Of a stretch of DNA of 64,000 bases, positions 34,337-43,279 are shown piece after piece. The stretch comes from Trichothermofontia sichuanensis B231 (GTDB taxonomy: Bacteria > Cyanobacteriota > Cyanobacteriia > B231). Each line of letters begins with the position of its first letter. Within the stretch, counting starts at the first letter, position 1. The notes under the pieces were generated by a model, which saw only the letters and a program-made list of their open reading frames with translations, ran no database searches and was not told where the DNA came from. The translations under genes were made by a program, and so were the position numbers. The stretch lies in contig NZ_CP110848.1 of the NCBI RefSeq assembly GCF_026240635.1, positions 250,501 to 314,500 on the forward strand. Reading direction: 5' to 3'.

Positions 34337-35578
34337 ACTAGCGTGGGCCAGTTGCCAGCAGGCTTGCGCGATCGCCCAATCCTCTTCGGTATGAATGGCT
34401 AGCACGTCTACTGTCGAATCGGGCGTGGCCAGGGAAACATCCTTGAGGTTTTGGGCATTGCGATCGTGGTCTAAGCGTAAGCCTAAAAAGGCTAAGCCAG
34501 CACAAACATCTGCCCGCACTTCTACCGAATTCTCACCAACGCCAGCGGTAAAGACGAGGGCATCGAGGCCCCCTAAGGCAGGTAACAGGGCACTAATTTC
34601 TGTTCGTAATCGATAGATATACAGGTCGTAGGCCAATTGGGCACGTTCATGGCCCGTGGCGATCGCGGCTCGGATTTGGCGCAAATCATTGCTTAACCCT
34701 GAAACTCCCTTTAAACCCGACTCCTGGTTGAGCAGGCGATCAAGGTCATCAACGGTGTAGCCGTGGTGGCGCAGTAAGTGCAGCAGGATACCGGGATCGA
34801 TATCGCCCGATCGTGCCCCCATCATCAACCCCGCCAAGGGGGTAAAGCCCATTGTGGTATCGACGCAACGACCGTGGGCGATCGCAGCAAGGGAGCAACC
34901 ATTCCCCAGGTGACAGGTGATCAGGCGTAGATCTGCCAGGTCCCGTCCTAAGCAGTGGGCAGCCCGTTCAGCAACCGATTGGTGACTAATGCCATGAAAG
35001 CCATACTTACGAATCCCTTGTTGGTAAAGTTCGTAGGGAATGGCGTAGGTCGCGGCGGTGGGTGGAATATCGGCATGGAAGGCGGTATCAAACACAGCTA
35101 CCTGGGGAACCGAGGGACCTAAAATTTGCTCGATCGCTACTATGCCCTGAAAATTGGCGGGATTATGGACCGGCGCAAATTCGGCAAAGTCAGCGATCGC
35201 CTGTTTCACCTCATCAGTAATCCAGGTACTTGCCCGATACCGTTGTCCCCCATGCACCACCCGATGGCCCACAATCGCGATCGCGCTGGGGTCAGCGATC
35301 ACTTGGGTCTCACCCTGCCAGAGGGTATTGAGCAATTGCTGGAGAACTTTGGGTTGGTCGCGATCGTGTATAGTTTGTTGCCAACCAGTTCCTTTAGCAG
35401 TTTTCACTTTGATTGTTGCGGCTCCTGCTGGGTAGGTCCAATCGATAGACCCTTCCCAAAGCGGCGGGATTGGCTCAGCCGGGAGGCGAGACGCCTTCGG
35501 CGTTGCGAAGCTATCGTCTAGCCCATATAAACAACTCTTCTGGCTACTCGACCCTGCATTTAACACCAAAATATTCAT
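34334..35578 (-). CDS. ackA: Acetate kinase
   Basis: A 414-residue enzyme interconverting acetyl phosphate and acetate with ATP. Family signatures are the start MNILVLNAGSSSQK, IVGHRVVHGG, KYGFHGISHQSV, LITCHLGNGCSLAAI and DTTMGFTPLAGLMMGARSGD. The C-terminal VFTAGVGENSVEVRADVC is also diagnostic. An insertion of about 30 residues near the N-terminus relative to E. coli is common in cyanobacteria. It is cytoplasmic. No pta or xfp gene is adjacent. The 415 bp upstream is repeat-rich and should contain the promoter. Confidence 0.96.
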   Translation of the reverse strand: MNILVLNAGSSSQKSCLYGLDDSFATPKASRLPAEPIPPLWEGSIDWTYPAGAATIKVKTAKGTGWQQTIHDRDQPKVLQQLLNTLWQGETQVIADPSAIAIVGHRVVHGGQRYRASTWITDEVKQAIADFAEFAPVHNPANFQGIVAIEQILGPSVPQVAVFDTAFHADIPPTAATYAIPYELYQQGIRKYGFHGISHQSVAERAAHCLGRDLADLRLITCHLGNGCSLAAIAHGRCVDTTMGFTPLAGLMMGARSGDIDPGILLHLLRHHGYTVDDLDRLLNQESGLKGVSGLSNDLRQIRAAIATGHERAQLAYDLYIYRLRTEISALLPALGGLDALVFTAGVGENSVEVRADVCAGLAFLGLRLDHDRNAQNLKDVSLATPDSTVDVLAIHTEEDWAIAQACWQLAHAS

Positions 35579-35759
35579 AATTTCTGCTTCCTCCCGGCAG
35601 TCCTCCCTACCCTACCAGAAGCTTATTTTTATCTGTCAAGTTTGCTGCTTAACGTCAATAGGACTCAAGGGCTTATCGGTTGTAACAGTTTAGCTACTGC
35701 GCTCCCGAATTAACCTGAGATGATCTGAGATCGCGAATTGCGGCAGCCCTGCAACGAAG

Positions 35760-35900
35760 TGACCCACCCTGCCCTGCGGGCACCCCTCCCAGGAGGGGAG
35801 GAGTTAGGGGAATTGGTGATATTTTCCTAAGACATCCCTCCAGGGAGGGGCAGGGGTGGGTCTGCATCCCTCCAGGGAGGGGCAGGGGCAGGGGAGTTGC
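35760..35900. repeat. CCCTCC(C/A)GGGAGGGG palindrome cluster
   Basis: Three short palindromes, CCCCTCCCAGGAGGGG near 35783 and CCCTCCAGGGAGGGG twice (about 35837 and 35870), are separated by near-repeats of GATATT...CCTAAGACAT. A related CCCCTCCTAGGAGGGG lies at about 36373, just inside the end of the DUF559 gene. No gene lies in 35579-35993. Confidence 0.6.
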
Positions 35901-35993
35901 TGATATTTGCAACCTAAGACATCTATCACCTATGGGTTGCTTCCCAGGATGGGATGATATTGGAAAGGATGAGCATGGATAAGGAGTGAAATA

Positions 35994-36392
35994 ATGAATA
36001 CGAACTTTTTGCCCTACAACCCTCGGTTAAAGGAAATCGCTCGGAAGCTGCGAAAAACAATGACAAAATCAGAGGTAATTCTTTGGCAGCATCTCAAGGG
36101 TAAGCAGATGGGTGGCTATGATTTTGATCGACAACGGCCTATTGATGAGTATATTGTTGATTTCTACTGCAAAAAGCTAATGCTGGCGATCGAAATTGAT
36201 GGCTCATCCCACGACAGCGAAGAAGCTCAGGAGCGAGACCGCTATCGTCAGCAAAGGCTTGAAGCGTTAGGGGTTCGATTCTTGCGTTTTCGAGATGAGG
36301 ACGTTCGCCAGAATGTAGCATCAGTTCTTCAAGCGATCGCAATCTGGATTAGGGACAATGCCCCAGTAACTTCCCCTCCTAGGAGGGGTTAG
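35994..36392 (+). CDS. DUF559 endonuclease-like domain protein
   Basis: A 132-residue protein of the DUF559 / very-short-patch-repair-like nuclease fold. The PD-(D/E)xK-type core is visible: QRPIDEYIVDFYCKKLMLAIEIDG, with D, E and the following SSH, then RLEALGVRFLRFRDEDV. Family members are usually stand-alone single-domain proteins of about 120 residues with no known substrate. AAGGAG lies 8 bp before the ATG. The last codons (SPPRRG) are encoded by a CCCCTCCTAGGAGGGG palindrome, and similar palindromes lie upstream, so the gene is bracketed by repeats. It may travel with them. Confidence 0.85.
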   Translation: MNTNFLPYNPRLKEIARKLRKTMTKSEVILWQHLKGKQMGGYDFDRQRPIDEYIVDFYCKKLMLAIEIDGSSHDSEEAQERDRYRQQRLEALGVRFLRFRDEDVRQNVASVLQAIAIWIRDNAPVTSPPRRG

Positions 36393-36456
36393 GGGTGAGT
36401 CCCACTGAATGGTAGCCAAGACTGACTCTGGATTTAAAATGGGAACCTGCTACAGA

Positions 36457-36497
36457 AAGAGCGCTCCCCGCTTAGGAAGCGCTCTTCTTGATTTTTT
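36457..36497. terminator. Terminator between the DUF559 gene and psbA
   Basis: A perfect 9-bp stem AAGAGCGCT / AGCGCTCTT (36457-36465, 36478-36486) is followed by CTTGATTTTTT on the plus strand. On the minus strand a short T-run (TTTCTG) follows, so it may serve both convergent genes, including psbA. Confidence 0.7.
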
Positions 36498-36531
36498 AAT
36501 TGCTAGGCGTGACTAGCTAGTTTGGTTAGCC

Positions 36532-37614
36532 TTAGCCATTGATGCTCGGAGCCATCAGCGCCACCGGAGCCGACTCCACACTCGCCAAATCCAGCGGGAA
36601 GTTGTGCGCATTCCGCTCGTGCATCACCTCAAAACCCAGGTTCGCACGGTTCAGCACGTCCGCCCACGTGTTGATCACTCGACCCTGCGAATCCAACACA
36701 CTCTGGTTGAAGTTGAACCCGTTCAGGTTGAACGCCATCGTGCTAATCCCCAACGCCGTAAACCAAATGCACACCACCGGCCACAACGCCAGGAAAAAGT
36801 GCAACGAGCGGCTGTTGTTGAAGCTCGCATATTGGAAGATCAACCGACCAAAGTAACCGTGCGCCGCCACAATGTTGTAGGTCTCTTCCTCTTGTCCAAA
36901 CTTGTATCCGTAGTTCAACGATTCGGTTTCCGTCGTCTCACGCACCAAGCTCGAAGTCACCAAGGAACCGTGCATGGCGCAGAACAGCGAACCGCCAAAC
37001 ACACCCGCCACACCCAACATGTGGAACGGATGCATCAGAATATTGTGCTCCGCTTGGAACACGAACATGAAGTTGAAGGTGCCGCTGATCCCCAAGGGCA
37101 TCCCATCGGAGAAGGAACCTTGACCCAGCGGGTAGATTAGGAACACGGCGGTGGCAGACGCCAACGGAGCCGAGTAGGCTACGCAAATCCAGGGACGCAT
37201 CCCCAGCCGGTAGCTCAGTTCCCACTGACGGCCCATGTAGCAGAAGCAACCGATCAGGAAGTGGAAGATGATCAGTTGGTACGGACCACCGTTGTAGAGC
37301 CACTCATCCAGAGAGGCAGCTTCCCAAATCGGGTAGAAGTGCAGGCCGATCGCGTTCGAGGACGGAACCACCGCACCGGAGATGATGTTGTTGCCATAGA
37401 GCAAGGAACCGGCAACGGGTTCACGGATACCGTCGATATCGACGGGGGGAGCAGCAATGAAGGCGATGATGAAACAGGTCGTCGCCGTCAGCAGCGTCGG
37501 GATCATCAGCACGCCAAACCAGCCAATATAGAGGCGGTTGTCGGTGCTCGTTACCCATTCGCAAAAACGCTCCCACGCGCTGGCGCTCTCGCGCCGTTGG
37601 AGGGTTGTAGTCAT
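36532..37614 (-). CDS. psbA: Photosystem II D1 protein
   Basis: The full 360-residue D1, reaction-centre subunit of photosystem II in the thylakoid membrane. Functional residues are all in place: TyrZ Y161, D170, H190, H198, H215 and H272-region iron ligands, F255 and S264 of the QB pocket, and E333, H332, H337, D342 and A344 of the Mn cluster. The 16-residue extension after A344 is removed by CtpA. Residue 130 is Gln, as in the D1:1 or low-light form, not the Glu of high-light isoforms. S264 predicts sensitivity to triazine-type inhibitors. It is monocistronic, with a terminator downstream. Other psbA copies are expected elsewhere. Confidence 0.99.
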   Translation of the reverse strand: MTTTLQRRESASAWERFCEWVTSTDNRLYIGWFGVLMIPTLLTATTCFIIAFIAAPPVDIDGIREPVAGSLLYGNNIISGAVVPSSNAIGLHFYPIWEAASLDEWLYNGGPYQLIIFHFLIGCFCYMGRQWELSYRLGMRPWICVAYSAPLASATAVFLIYPLGQGSFSDGMPLGISGTFNFMFVFQAEHNILMHPFHMLGVAGVFGGSLFCAMHGSLVTSSLVRETTETESLNYGYKFGQEEETYNIVAAHGYFGRLIFQYASFNNSRSLHFFLALWPVVCIWFTALGISTMAFNLNGFNFNQSVLDSQGRVINTWADVLNRANLGFEVMHERNAHNFPLDLASVESAPVALMAPSING

Positions 37615-37736
37615 AGTGCCAATGATTGCTTAAGGTAAATGAACAATTGAGAGAATGTATACAGAAGGCAAGGGGTTACCTTCATGTTTCTCAGCATACA
37701 CAACCTTATTACCTTTTGTGAAGGGTTCTGGCAAAA

Positions 37737-38540
37737 TTGGCACAAAGTCGACGGCTGATCGTAGATCCTACCCAGGTTCAAGGCAACCACCTAGCGCTGA
37801 CAGCGGAGCAGCATCATTACCTGTGCGATATTTTGCGGTTGCGATCGGGCGATCGCTTCATTGCCTTGGATGGGCAAGGTCAGGCATGGCAGGCGGTCCT
37901 CAAGGCAGGGACAGCGGTTGAGTCTAGCCGATCGCCGTATACTGCCACGTTGCTGGCGCCACTCACCCTCCCCTCAGAGCCATTGTCACCCATAACTTTG
38001 ATGACAGCTTTGCCCAAGGGGAACGCCTTTGATGAGGTCGTGCGTCAGGCTACGGAATTGGGGGTGATGCGCATTGTACCTGTGTTGAGCGATCGCACCC
38101 TATTGCGACCCAGTGTCCAAAAGCTAGAGCGCTGGCGGCGGATTGCCCTAGAGGCGACGGAACAATCGGAACGGGCGATCGCGCCAACCATTCTAGACCC
38201 CTGCCCTTTCCCAGTGGCGGTGGAACAATGGCAGGCTGAATCCCCCCGTCCTATGGCCGCGATGTGCGTGGCCCGTCGGGAAGCGATCCATCTTTTGAAC
38301 TGGTTGCCAGGGATGACGAAGTCTCCACTAGCGGCGGGGGTGTGGGTTGCCGTTGGGCCGGAGGGGGGGTGGACCGAGGCGGAGGTGGCGCAGGCGATCG
38401 CAGCGGGGTTTGATCCCGTTTCCCTGGGGGGGCCAATTTTGCGGGCCGTCACAGCAGCGATCGCAGCTGTCTGCCTGGTGAGTGCGGCATACCAGGCACA
38501 GCAGCCAGACATCCCAGACATCCATCGACCCACTGATTAG
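37737..38540 (+). CDS. rsmE: 16S rRNA (uracil-1498-N3)-methyltransferase
   Basis: A 267-residue SPOUT-fold methyltransferase modifying U1498 near the ribosomal decoding site. An N-terminal PUA-like part (QRHYLCDILRLRSGDRF-like: EQHHYLCDILRLRSGD) is followed by MTALPKGNAFDEVVRQATELGV and the knot signature AVGPEGGWTEAEV and LGGPILRAVTAAIAA. The usual RAETA is RAVTA here. The frame requires a TTG start at 37737, with AAGGG 11 bp upstream; no ATG is available before the conserved N-terminus. It is divergent from psbA across 120 bp. Confidence 0.92.
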   Translation: MAQSRRLIVDPTQVQGNHLALTAEQHHYLCDILRLRSGDRFIALDGQGQAWQAVLKAGTAVESSRSPYTATLLAPLTLPSEPLSPITLMTALPKGNAFDEVVRQATELGVMRIVPVLSDRTLLRPSVQKLERWRRIALEATEQSERAIAPTILDPCPFPVAVEQWQAESPRPMAAMCVARREAIHLLNWLPGMTKSPLAAGVWVAVGPEGGWTEAEVAQAIAAGFDPVSLGGPILRAVTAAIAAVCLVSAAYQAQQPDIPDIHRPTD

Positions 38541-38601
38541 GTACTCAGAGTCTTGCCGCCAGCGGTGAGCAACCCATTAGAATTTAAGAAGTTTAGGGAA
38601 C

Positions 38602-38695
38602 GGGTACAGTAAACGTAAGGCTTTGCAACGTGCGTAGTCACGACTTTAGGCGTTGCCATCACGTTGGTAGTGACGACTTTAGTTGTCGTAGTCTC
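38602..38695. repeat. Family D dispersed repeat, two units
   Basis: GGTACAGTAAAC(G)TAA followed by two related units, TGCGTAGTCACGACTTTAGG and CGTTGGTAGTGACGACTTTA. It matches 2620-2675. The 38541-38831 gap contains this and no gene. Confidence 0.5.
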
Positions 38696-38831
38696 CAGTC
38701 TGCACTACAGACGTTGCAGAAGTACGTTGCAGACGTAAATGTCCTGTACCAGGAAGCAACCCAGTTGCGTTAAACCTACGTTGATTGGGAGCTTCTCTGT
38801 TCAGTTGGCAGAATTCACGGGAACGAAACCC

Positions 38832-39953
38832 ATGCCTAACCCAGACTGGTTACCCCAGGTAGCTGCTGCCTTCGAGCGCCAGGATTATACTCAGGCCGCC
38901 AAACTCGTCAAGCAACGGCTGACGATCGCACCGGATGACCTATGGGGGCAGTTTTATTTGGGCCGATTGCATGAGGTGGCAGGGCGGCGGGAGGCGGCGG
39001 AGGCGGTCTATCGGCAACTGTTGCGTAAGGCCAATAATCCCAAAATGGTCAACCAAGTCCGCCAAGGGGTGGAGCGGCTAACGGCGTACAAGCAGGCCCG
39101 ACGCAAAGCGGCGATCGCGGCGGCGACGGCGAAACCGGAGGATGCGCAGCTGGGGGTGCTGGTATTGGAGCCGATCGCCTCAGAAGCACGGGCAGAGGTG
39201 GCCAAAGGGTTGGCGTCGGTGATGCAGTTGGATGTGCGCAATGCCCAGCTGATCCTGCCCCGGCGGGGGTGGCGGGTCTATCGCACCGGCGCGATCGGCG
39301 AGTTGCGTTTTTATCAAGATGCGCTCATCCAGGCGGGAGTCCCAGCGTTTTGTCTAGCGTTGGCAACCTTGGCGGAAATTCGGATTTTCCGGGTGGATTA
39401 TTTTCAAAGCCTTGCGCCCCAGCCAACGGTGGTGTGTCGCGACGAAAGCGATAGTTCTGGTTCGTTGACCTTTGATTGGTCAGAAATTAGCCAGCGAGTC
39501 GAGGGGCGTCTGCCGATTTTTGAGCAGGTTGTGGATCTGGGTCCCTGGGGCAAGCTGGTGCATAAGGAGCAGACATTGGATTATGTCCAGATCTGTGATC
39601 TGCACTTGCCCAGTCGCCAATGTATTTTGCGGTTATGTGACAGTAGCTATCAATTTTTGCAGGGAGCCATGATTCAAGCTAGTCAGGCCAATGCGATCGC
39701 GCCAACCCAAATGACGACTCGGATTAACTGGAACAATCTGATGCAAAGGCTTAAGCTCTACACCAATCAGGCAACCATTGTGAATGGGGATGCTTTTAAG
39801 GCATTTGCGCCAATGGTGCTAGATGAAAAGGCACTCATTGCCCAAATCGAACCCTACATCGACGTGTTTCGCAAAAAAGAAACCGCTTGGGATGCTGCTT
39901 TTCAGCTTTACAGTACCCTGCATTTTGCTCGCTACCCCCAAACTCAGAACTGA
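38832..39953 (+). CDS. TPR-containing protein of unknown function
   Basis: A 373-residue protein from the ATG at 38832 (MPNPDWLPQ); the frame extends to 38739, but the extra residues come from repeat-like DNA. The N-terminal 80 residues form two TPR-like helical pairs (FERQDYTQAAKLVKQRLTIAP and LHEVAGRREAAEAVYRQLL). The remainder, about 290 residues, is an alpha/beta region with LGVLVLEPIASE, GWRVYRTGAIGELRFYQ and DLHLPSRQCILRLCDSSYQF that I cannot place in a named family. There is no signal peptide. The gene is isolated between rsmE and a family B repeat. Confidence 0.75.
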   Translation: MPNPDWLPQVAAAFERQDYTQAAKLVKQRLTIAPDDLWGQFYLGRLHEVAGRREAAEAVYRQLLRKANNPKMVNQVRQGVERLTAYKQARRKAAIAAATAKPEDAQLGVLVLEPIASEARAEVAKGLASVMQLDVRNAQLILPRRGWRVYRTGAIGELRFYQDALIQAGVPAFCLALATLAEIRIFRVDYFQSLAPQPTVVCRDESDSSGSLTFDWSEISQRVEGRLPIFEQVVDLGPWGKLVHKEQTLDYVQICDLHLPSRQCILRLCDSSYQFLQGAMIQASQANAIAPTQMTTRINWNNLMQRLKLYTNQATIVNGDAFKAFAPMVLDEKALIAQIEPYIDVFRKKETAWDAAFQLYSTLHFARYPQTQN

Positions 39954-39970
39954 TCCTGCCTTTACCTAAT

Positions 39971-40075
39971 TAAAGTCATTCAATTTAGGCTGAAACAGCC
40001 CCTCACCCCCAACCCCTCTCCCAGAGAAGGAGAGCAGAATGAAAAACTGTATCGTTCTTATTTAGATTGACCATA
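39971..40075. repeat. Family B MITE-like repeat, 105 bp
   Basis: Left end AAGTCATTCAATTTAGGCTG; right end (reverse complement) TATGGTCAATCTAAATAAGA. The core is CCCCTCACCCCCAACCCCTC then a decayed stem. The right 40 bp are nearly identical to the copy at 24211. Confidence 0.72.
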
Positions 40076-40076
40076 A

Positions 40077-40170
40077 AGTTCCTTCACCCCTGGTGGGACA
40101 AGGGATTGAGGGATGAGGGGTAAAGCCAAGTTCCTTCGCCCCTGGTGGGAGAGGGGCTTGAGGAGTGAGG
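40077..40170. repeat. Two direct copies of a 44-bp GC-rich unit
   Basis: AGTTCCTTC(A/G)CCCCTGGTGGGA followed by a GGG...TTGAGG.(A/G)TGAGG tail occurs at about 40077 and 40129, period 52. Nothing coding was seen in 39954-40255. Confidence 0.6.
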
Positions 40171-40255
40171 ATAGCGCCGTGACAAATGAGGGAAACCGAG
40201 CGACTCTCTCCGTTCTCTTTTCTCTCTCCTCACCTGAGGAGCCAAGATTTATCCG

Positions 40256-41176
40256 TCAACCCGGGAATGAAAGCGTACCCGTATCCCCGTTGAGGGTAGC
40301 AGGCATACCGACGGGGAGAGCAGCATTAGGGCCATCGTGACCAAAGGGTAAGTCGGCGACAATCGGAATCCCTAAATCCCCTAAGCGATCGCGCAACACC
40401 GTCACTATCTCCAGACTAGGGATCTCAGGGGGGGTATCACATTGACTAAACCGACCGAGAGCGATACCCTTCACCCACTGGAGACAGCCACTTAAACGCC
40501 ATTGGGTCAGGAGACGATCGATGCGATAGGGCACTTCTCCCACATCTTCGATCGCCAGGATCACTTGGTGGAGATCGGGCAAGAGGGGGGTCTGGAGTAA
40601 ATGGGTTGCCACGGTCAGATTCCCCGGCAGCAGGTAGCCGGTGACCTCACCACCTCCCCAACCCTTGCCCTGCAAAGGAGCCAGATGCGTCGGGTTGCGT
40701 AGCCAGTGCCACAGACGATCGCGGCTCCAGTCCGGTTCGGCGGCCAGCGTGGTTAATACAGGACCATGTACCCCCGCAATACCCTGCTGCGCGAGATACC
40801 AAAGCAGGGCCGTCACATCGGAAAACCCAATCACCCATTTCGGAGGACAGTCAGGAGACGGATGCCATCCTTGTTGACGAAGTCGTTCGACTAACCGCAT
40901 ACTGCCATAGCCCCCCCGCACGCAGAGAATACCCTGATAACATCTATCCCCATAAGCATCAAGCCACTGCTGGACGCGATCATCATCGCTGCCCGCTAAG
41001 TAGCCCCACTGATGGCGGTGGTGCGGGTGTACATCCACTTGATAGCCCTGCGATCGCCACAACCCTAGTCCTTGTTCAAAAGCAGCCACCTCCCGTTGTC
41101 GCAGCGTACCACTGGGGGCAATCACCAGCAGGCGGTCACCCGGTTGGAGTGGTGGTGGCAATTGACAGGGATTCAT
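40256..41176 (-). CDS. ldcA: LD-carboxypeptidase (S66 family, LdcA/MccF-like)
   Basis: A 306-residue serine peptidase. The family's triad regions are visible: the nucleophile Ser in VIGFSDVTALLWYL, Glu in ILAIEDVGEVPY and His in DLPFGHDGPNAALPVG. The N-terminal LLVIAPSG and CVRGGYGSMRL are also conserved. LdcA removes the terminal D-Ala from tetrapeptides in murein recycling in the cytoplasm; MccF-type relatives cleave microcin-like adducts. The ATG at 41176 has GGAAAG just upstream; a TTG at 41188 is the longer option. It is divergent from the transglutaminase-like gene across 140 bp containing a GCGGAGACGCTGCGC repeat. Confidence 0.9.
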   Translation of the reverse strand: MNPCQLPPPLQPGDRLLVIAPSGTLRQREVAAFEQGLGLWRSQGYQVDVHPHHRHQWGYLAGSDDDRVQQWLDAYGDRCYQGILCVRGGYGSMRLVERLRQQGWHPSPDCPPKWVIGFSDVTALLWYLAQQGIAGVHGPVLTTLAAEPDWSRDRLWHWLRNPTHLAPLQGKGWGGGEVTGYLLPGNLTVATHLLQTPLLPDLHQVILAIEDVGEVPYRIDRLLTQWRLSGCLQWVKGIALGRFSQCDTPPEIPSLEIVTVLRDRLGDLGIPIVADLPFGHDGPNAALPVGMPATLNGDTGTLSFPG

Positions 41177-41316
41177 GGGGCTTTCCAACCCCCGATCGGG
41201 ATTCTCACAGTTTCAACGTTAGTATCATTTAGTATCGTCTTTTAGCCCCGCGAGTCTTCTGCGGAGACGCTGCGCAAATGCAAGGCCAACCGCTTCGCTC
41301 AATTCGCTAGACTATT

Positions 41317-43131
41317 ATGCCGCGTAAGTCCCCTGCTCCCCAATCTACCCCTGCTTCCCAAGCCGTCGCTGCTGCTTCGCCCGGTACCGCAACGGGCAAC
41401 GCTCGCCCCTTCCCCCGGACTATCCGCCCGATCGGCACCTATAGCCTTCAGGATCTCATCGGCGTGGCAGGCCATGTCGTGGTTCTGGACACCGTGCGGG
41501 GGTATTTACTAGAAGTGAACTTAACCAACGACAACGCGATCGTCCTCAATCCCCATCAAATTGATCTGCTGCGCGACGCCACCAGTATTGCCTGCTGGGA
41601 GTCAGATTTGTGGTTTACGCGGGATGATTCCGTGTATGTGTGCCGGGGCGCCATTCAGGTTAATTCCACCCCTTCAGCCAACGAATCAGGGTTCGCGCAG
41701 GGTGCCCAAGGGGAAATTATCCTGAATAGCCTGAAGCCAGAGCGGTTTGTGACCCTCAATTATCTGGCGGATGGTGTAGCCGTTTGGGACACCACCGTCT
41801 ATGTCACCTGTCAGAAAGCGGGCGCTATCCTGGTATTTGCCGCAGATACAGGCGAAATAATTACTAAACATCCTGCCCCCGGCATTGGGGTTGAGAATCT
41901 AACCGTGCGGGGGGAGGAATTGTGGGTTTGTGACACGCTCGAACAAACGGTTTATTGTCTCGATCGGGCCACGGGGGAGGTGCAATTCAGCATCCTCACC
42001 CCCTTTGAAGGTCCTACAGGCTTAGCCTTTTTGCCCCCGGTCGAGGGGGCAGGCCCCATCCTGTACGTGAGCTACGCGGGGGAAGAAGCCTACGTGCGTG
42101 ATGACCCCAATACAGATCCGCCCCACCAATTGGCCTGGCGCGATCGCACTTTCCTGCATCCCCTCTTCTTTGCCCACTATCCGGCAGAGCATTACACCCT
42201 CTCCAATGGCTATTTAATCGAAATTGCTTACGTGGAGGAACTTTCCTCCCTAGAAAGTATTAGCCTGCGGGACGTGGAGTGGCGTATAGCCCTCCCTTCT
42301 GAGACGCCGCGCCAAAAAGTCCGCTGGGTGCAACCGGTGGGGATGCCCTTTACTGAGGAATTACAAGAGGGGCAACGGGTAGCCGTCTTCCGCTTCGACT
42401 CTCTGCATCCCGATGAGGGACGCCTATTTGGCTGGCGGGCACAACTAGAGGTCTATGGCATTAAGTACAACCTGACGCCCCCCGATGTAGAAGGCCATCC
42501 CCCCCTGCCGCCAGAATTGCAGGTGCGCTATCTCATCGATGACGATGATCTGGCAATGGGCAGTTCAATTGTCCAGGATGCTGCCCGGGTCGCGATCGGG
42601 CGGGAAACCAATACCCTACGCCAGATGATCAGCATTCGGAATTATGTGTACGATCGCCTCTCCTACGCCCTAACGGTACGCATCGAACCGCCGGATGTGG
42701 TTCTGCGGCGGGGGACCGGCTCCTGCGGCGAATACGTGGGCGTGTTGTTAGCGCTGGCTCGCCTGAATGGCATTGCCTGTCGCACGGTGGGTCGCTATAA
42801 GTGTCCCAACCATCCCGAAATTCGGGGAGTTCCCCTGCAACCAGACTTTAACCATGTGTGGTTGGAGTTCTTGATCCCAGGGATCGGCTGGTTGCCAATG
42901 GAGTCAAACCCGGATGACATCCAGGAACGTGGCCCCTATCCCACCCGCTTTTTTATGGGCTTAGCCTGGTATCACACGGAACTGGGGCGCGGGATCACCT
43001 TTGAAGTCGTGAAAACAGAAGGGGTTCCCCTGGCGGACACAGATTTGGATATTTCGATCGGGGACTTGGCCCTCAACCATATCCAGTTCACGATCCTGGA
43101 TGAGTTGATTCCACCCCAGCCGGGGAATTAA
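41317..43131 (+). CDS. Beta-propeller / transglutaminase-like fusion protein
   Basis: A 604-residue protein with two parts. Residues of about 40-260 are a repeat region with the rhythm of propeller blades (VVVLDTVRGYLLEVNL, LADGVAVWDTTVYVTCQ, LTVRGEELWVCDTLEQTVYCLDRATG). The segment from about 290 to 400 resembles the Ig-like N-terminal part of transglutaminase-like proteins. The C-terminus is a transglutaminase core with the triad C470 (GTGSCGEYVG), H513 (FNHVWLEF) and D533 (SNPDD). No signal peptide is seen; the N-terminus is a Pro/Ala/Ser-rich tail. Transglutaminase-like domains in bacteria mostly act as proteases or amidases. The substrate is unknown. Confidence 0.82.
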   Translation: MPRKSPAPQSTPASQAVAAASPGTATGNARPFPRTIRPIGTYSLQDLIGVAGHVVVLDTVRGYLLEVNLTNDNAIVLNPHQIDLLRDATSIACWESDLWFTRDDSVYVCRGAIQVNSTPSANESGFAQGAQGEIILNSLKPERFVTLNYLADGVAVWDTTVYVTCQKAGAILVFAADTGEIITKHPAPGIGVENLTVRGEELWVCDTLEQTVYCLDRATGEVQFSILTPFEGPTGLAFLPPVEGAGPILYVSYAGEEAYVRDDPNTDPPHQLAWRDRTFLHPLFFAHYPAEHYTLSNGYLIEIAYVEELSSLESISLRDVEWRIALPSETPRQKVRWVQPVGMPFTEELQEGQRVAVFRFDSLHPDEGRLFGWRAQLEVYGIKYNLTPPDVEGHPPLPPELQVRYLIDDDDLAMGSSIVQDAARVAIGRETNTLRQMISIRNYVYDRLSYALTVRIEPPDVVLRRGTGSCGEYVGVLLALARLNGIACRTVGRYKCPNHPEIRGVPLQPDFNHVWLEFLIPGIGWLPMESNPDDIQERGPYPTRFFMGLAWYHTELGRGITFEVVKTEGVPLADTDLDISIGDLALNHIQFTILDELIPPQPGN

Positions 43132-43189
43132 GGCTGTAGGGCGTTTTCAATGCAAGACTGACGACTTAGAATTGACGACTCAAAATTCC

Positions 43190-43279
43190 CCTCACCCTCT
43201 GTCCCTCTCCCCCGCTGGGAGAGGGAAGCTAGATTGAGTTCCCCTGCGATTGAGAGAAGGGTTTAGGGGATGAGGGTAA
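43190..43279. repeat. GC-rich repeat overlapping the 3' end of argF
   Basis: CCCCTCACCC ... CCCTCTCCC CCGCT GGGAGAGGG ... AAGGGTTTAGGGGATGAGGG. The right arm supplies the last codons of argF (FTLIP and stop). Confidence 0.55.
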
